A stretch of 9,473 nt of DNA from contig PXEK01000180.1 of NCBI GenBank assembly GCA_003564735.1, positions 1 to 9,473 of the forward strand, read 5' to 3'. The notes beneath the pieces were generated by a model. The model saw only the letters and a list, made by a program, of their open reading frames with translations. It made no database searches and was not told the origin of the DNA. Position 1 is the first letter of the stretch, and every line of letters starts with the position of its first letter. Positions 8,359-9,473 of this stretch are shown here, in pieces. The position numbers and the translations under genes were made by a program. This DNA is from Cryomorphaceae bacterium (GTDB lineage: Bacteria; Bacteroidota; Bacteroidia; Flavobacteriales_G; Salibacteraceae).

Positions 8359-8390
8359 CAAAAACAGCCCCTTCAAAGGGCAGTCAAAAA

Positions 8391-9224
8391 ATGAAAATGC
8401 AAACAACATTTCAACATAAAAATTTTCGGTTGAGTTACATCAAATTCGGCAGCGGCTCTAAGCCCCTTTTGGCCTTTCATGGTTTTGGTCAGAACGCGAC
8501 CCGACTGCAACATCTATTTGAGAACCATAGCCTACACACCGTTTATGCCTTCGATTTGTTTTTGCACGGCGAAAGTCGAATGCCCGAGACCGACAACGGA
8601 ATAAAACCACTGATGCCCAATGAACTGAAAGATATTTTTGAGGCCTTTTTCAAAAGAGAAAATATTGACGAATTTGACACCTTTGGATTTAGTTTGGGCG
8701 CAAAAACCGTACTTCAACTTTTGTGGTTCTTCCCCGAAAAAGCGAGGAGTATTCACCTGGCCGCCCCCGACGGATTCAAACTCAACCCTTGGTACTTTTT
8801 TGTCGTACACACCCGCACAGGATCGGGGATATTCAAGTTTTTACTGGCCAATCCCTCCCTATTCAACTTCCTGCTCGGCATCATTAACAAACTCTACATT
8901 CCAAATAAAAAAACCTCAAAATTCGTGGTTCAGTCTCTAAACACACAACCCAAAAGAAACTTTGTTTACAACGTATGGACGGCGTACAAAGCCCTAAGTG
9001 TTGATACGGGTTTGTTGGCCGGCATGGTTCTGACCAAAAACCATATAAAAATACACCAGTATTACGGCGCGTATGACACTATCATTTCGCAAAAGCCCGG
9101 GCGTAAATTCGCCGAACAAATTAATCAATCAAACCGAGTTCATATAGTCAAAAGCGGCCACAACCTGCTATTCGGCAGCGGGTTAAAAGCCTTATCTGAA
9201 GAACTAAAAAAGCATTTGGATTAA
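8391..9224 (+). CDS. Alpha/beta-fold hydrolase, substrate unknown
   Basis: This 277-residue protein is a single-domain alpha/beta hydrolase, probably a cytoplasmic serine esterase or a related C-C or ester hydrolase. The oxyanion region is the HGFG motif in LLAFHGFGQNA. The nucleophile elbow is GFSLG with S101 (codon at 8691). D229 in YGAYDTI and H257 in VKSGHNLL complete the catalytic triad in the expected order and spacing. A cap region between the nucleophile and the Asp (about 125-190) is rich in aromatic and hydrophobic residues and could form the substrate pocket. The reading frame is open back to a TTG at 8319. That extension would cross the carB promoter element and adds a low-complexity Lys/Ser/Thr stretch, so ATG 8391 is chosen; a second ATG at 8397 is nearly as good. 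No signal peptide is visible. It is transcribed divergently from carB, and its stop overlaps the stop of the convergent phosphatase gene. The fold is clear; the substrate is not. Confidence 0.85.
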   Translation: MKMQTTFQHKNFRLSYIKFGSGSKPLLAFHGFGQNATRLQHLFENHSLHTVYAFDLFLHGESRMPETDNGIKPLMPNELKDIFEAFFKRENIDEFDTFGFSLGAKTVLQLLWFFPEKARSIHLAAPDGFKLNPWYFFVVHTRTGSGIFKFLLANPSLFNFLLGIINKLYIPNKKTSKFVVQSLNTQPKRNFVYNVWTAYKALSVDTGLLAGMVLTKNHIKIHQYYGAYDTIISQKPGRKFAEQINQSNRVHIVKSGHNLLFGSGLKALSEELKKHLD

Positions 9225-9473
9225 GCCTGAACGCTGTACATATTGGCGGCAAATTCGCTTTCGGGAACACCTGTTGCTTTTAGCATAAAGTCATGAAGCT
9301 CAAAGTTTTTCACGAAAGGCGGCAACATTTCACTTCCCGGCCCAACCGCGGTAAGTTCCACAAAGTCTTGCGTGTGATTGGTTCCCGACCAGCCGATGCT
9401 CCAATAGTTTTTTTGAATAGCGGCTAAATCAGCAAAGGGCTTTTTGTACGGATTGTACATGCCTTCAACATCA
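9221..9473 (-). CDS. Alkaline phosphatase family protein, C-terminal part (5' end outside window)
   Basis: Only the last 83 or so residues are visible; the frame is open to the window edge, so the ATG at 9460-9458 is probably internal. The stretch IGWSGTNHTQDFVELTAVGPG matches the C-terminal metal-site block of PhoA-superfamily alkaline phosphatases. The His of NHT (codon 9376-9374) corresponds to the zinc ligand H412 of E. coli PhoA, and the following AVGPG matches its AYGP strand. The final segment (ELHDFMLKATGV) fits the last helix of the fold. Such enzymes hydrolyse phosphomonoesters and are usually periplasmic or lipid-anchored. The nucleophilic Ser/Thr and the remaining metal ligands lie outside the window, so activity and subfamily cannot be checked. 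Its stop codon interlocks with that of the convergent hydrolase gene. Confidence 0.8.
   Translation of the reverse strand, partial: DVEGMYNPYKKPFADLAAIQKNYWSIGWSGTNHTQDFVELTAVGPGSEMLPPFVKNFELHDFMLKATGVPESEFAANMYSVQA

Noticed and set aside
8319..8390. TTG start giving 24 extra residues to the alpha/beta hydrolase.
   Set aside because: The extension crosses the carB promoter element, is low in complexity, and is not needed for the fold, which begins after ATG 8391.

Overview
The window reads as an ordinary chromosomal segment of a member of the Bacteroidota, most likely from the Flavobacteriales or a close relative. Four things point there: a DUF4834-type small membrane protein, a shortened CarB that ends before the allosteric domain, a DUF5117/DUF4953-type zinc metalloprotease lipoprotein, and promoters of the Bacteroidota type (TTG, 19 nt, TAnnTTTG) with no Shine-Dalgarno sequences. 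No RNA gene, insertion sequence, CRISPR array or phage gene is visible, and no intergenic gap exceeds about 120 nt.

Layout, left to right. Positions 1-1900 (+) hold the 3' part of a class A penicillin-binding protein (PBP1A type), cut by the window edge inside its glycosyltransferase domain. After a 120-nt gap comes a complete PrxQ/Bcp-type thiol peroxidase (2021-2479, +). A well-formed promoter overlaps its stop codon and drives a metzincin-like zinc metalloprotease lipoprotein (2583-5132, +). That gene converges, across 61 nt, on a two-gene minus-strand unit: carB (8315-5499) followed by a DUF4834 membrane protein (5502-5194), joined by an ATGA stop/start overlap. Divergent from carB is an alpha/beta hydrolase (8391-9224, +). 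It runs tail to tail into the 3' end of an alkaline phosphatase family gene (9473-9221, -), and the two stop codons share one palindromic TTAA.

The genes do not form one pathway. They cover cell-wall synthesis, peroxide defence, a secreted or surface-anchored peptidase, carbamoyl phosphate supply for arginine and pyrimidines, an unassigned esterase/hydrolase, and a phosphatase that is probably exported. I see no convincing undescribed multi-gene system. The points most worth a second look are the loss of the CarB allosteric domain, the translational coupling of carB to an uncharacterised membrane protein, a His/Cys cluster upstream of the protease active site, and the very compact gene junctions.
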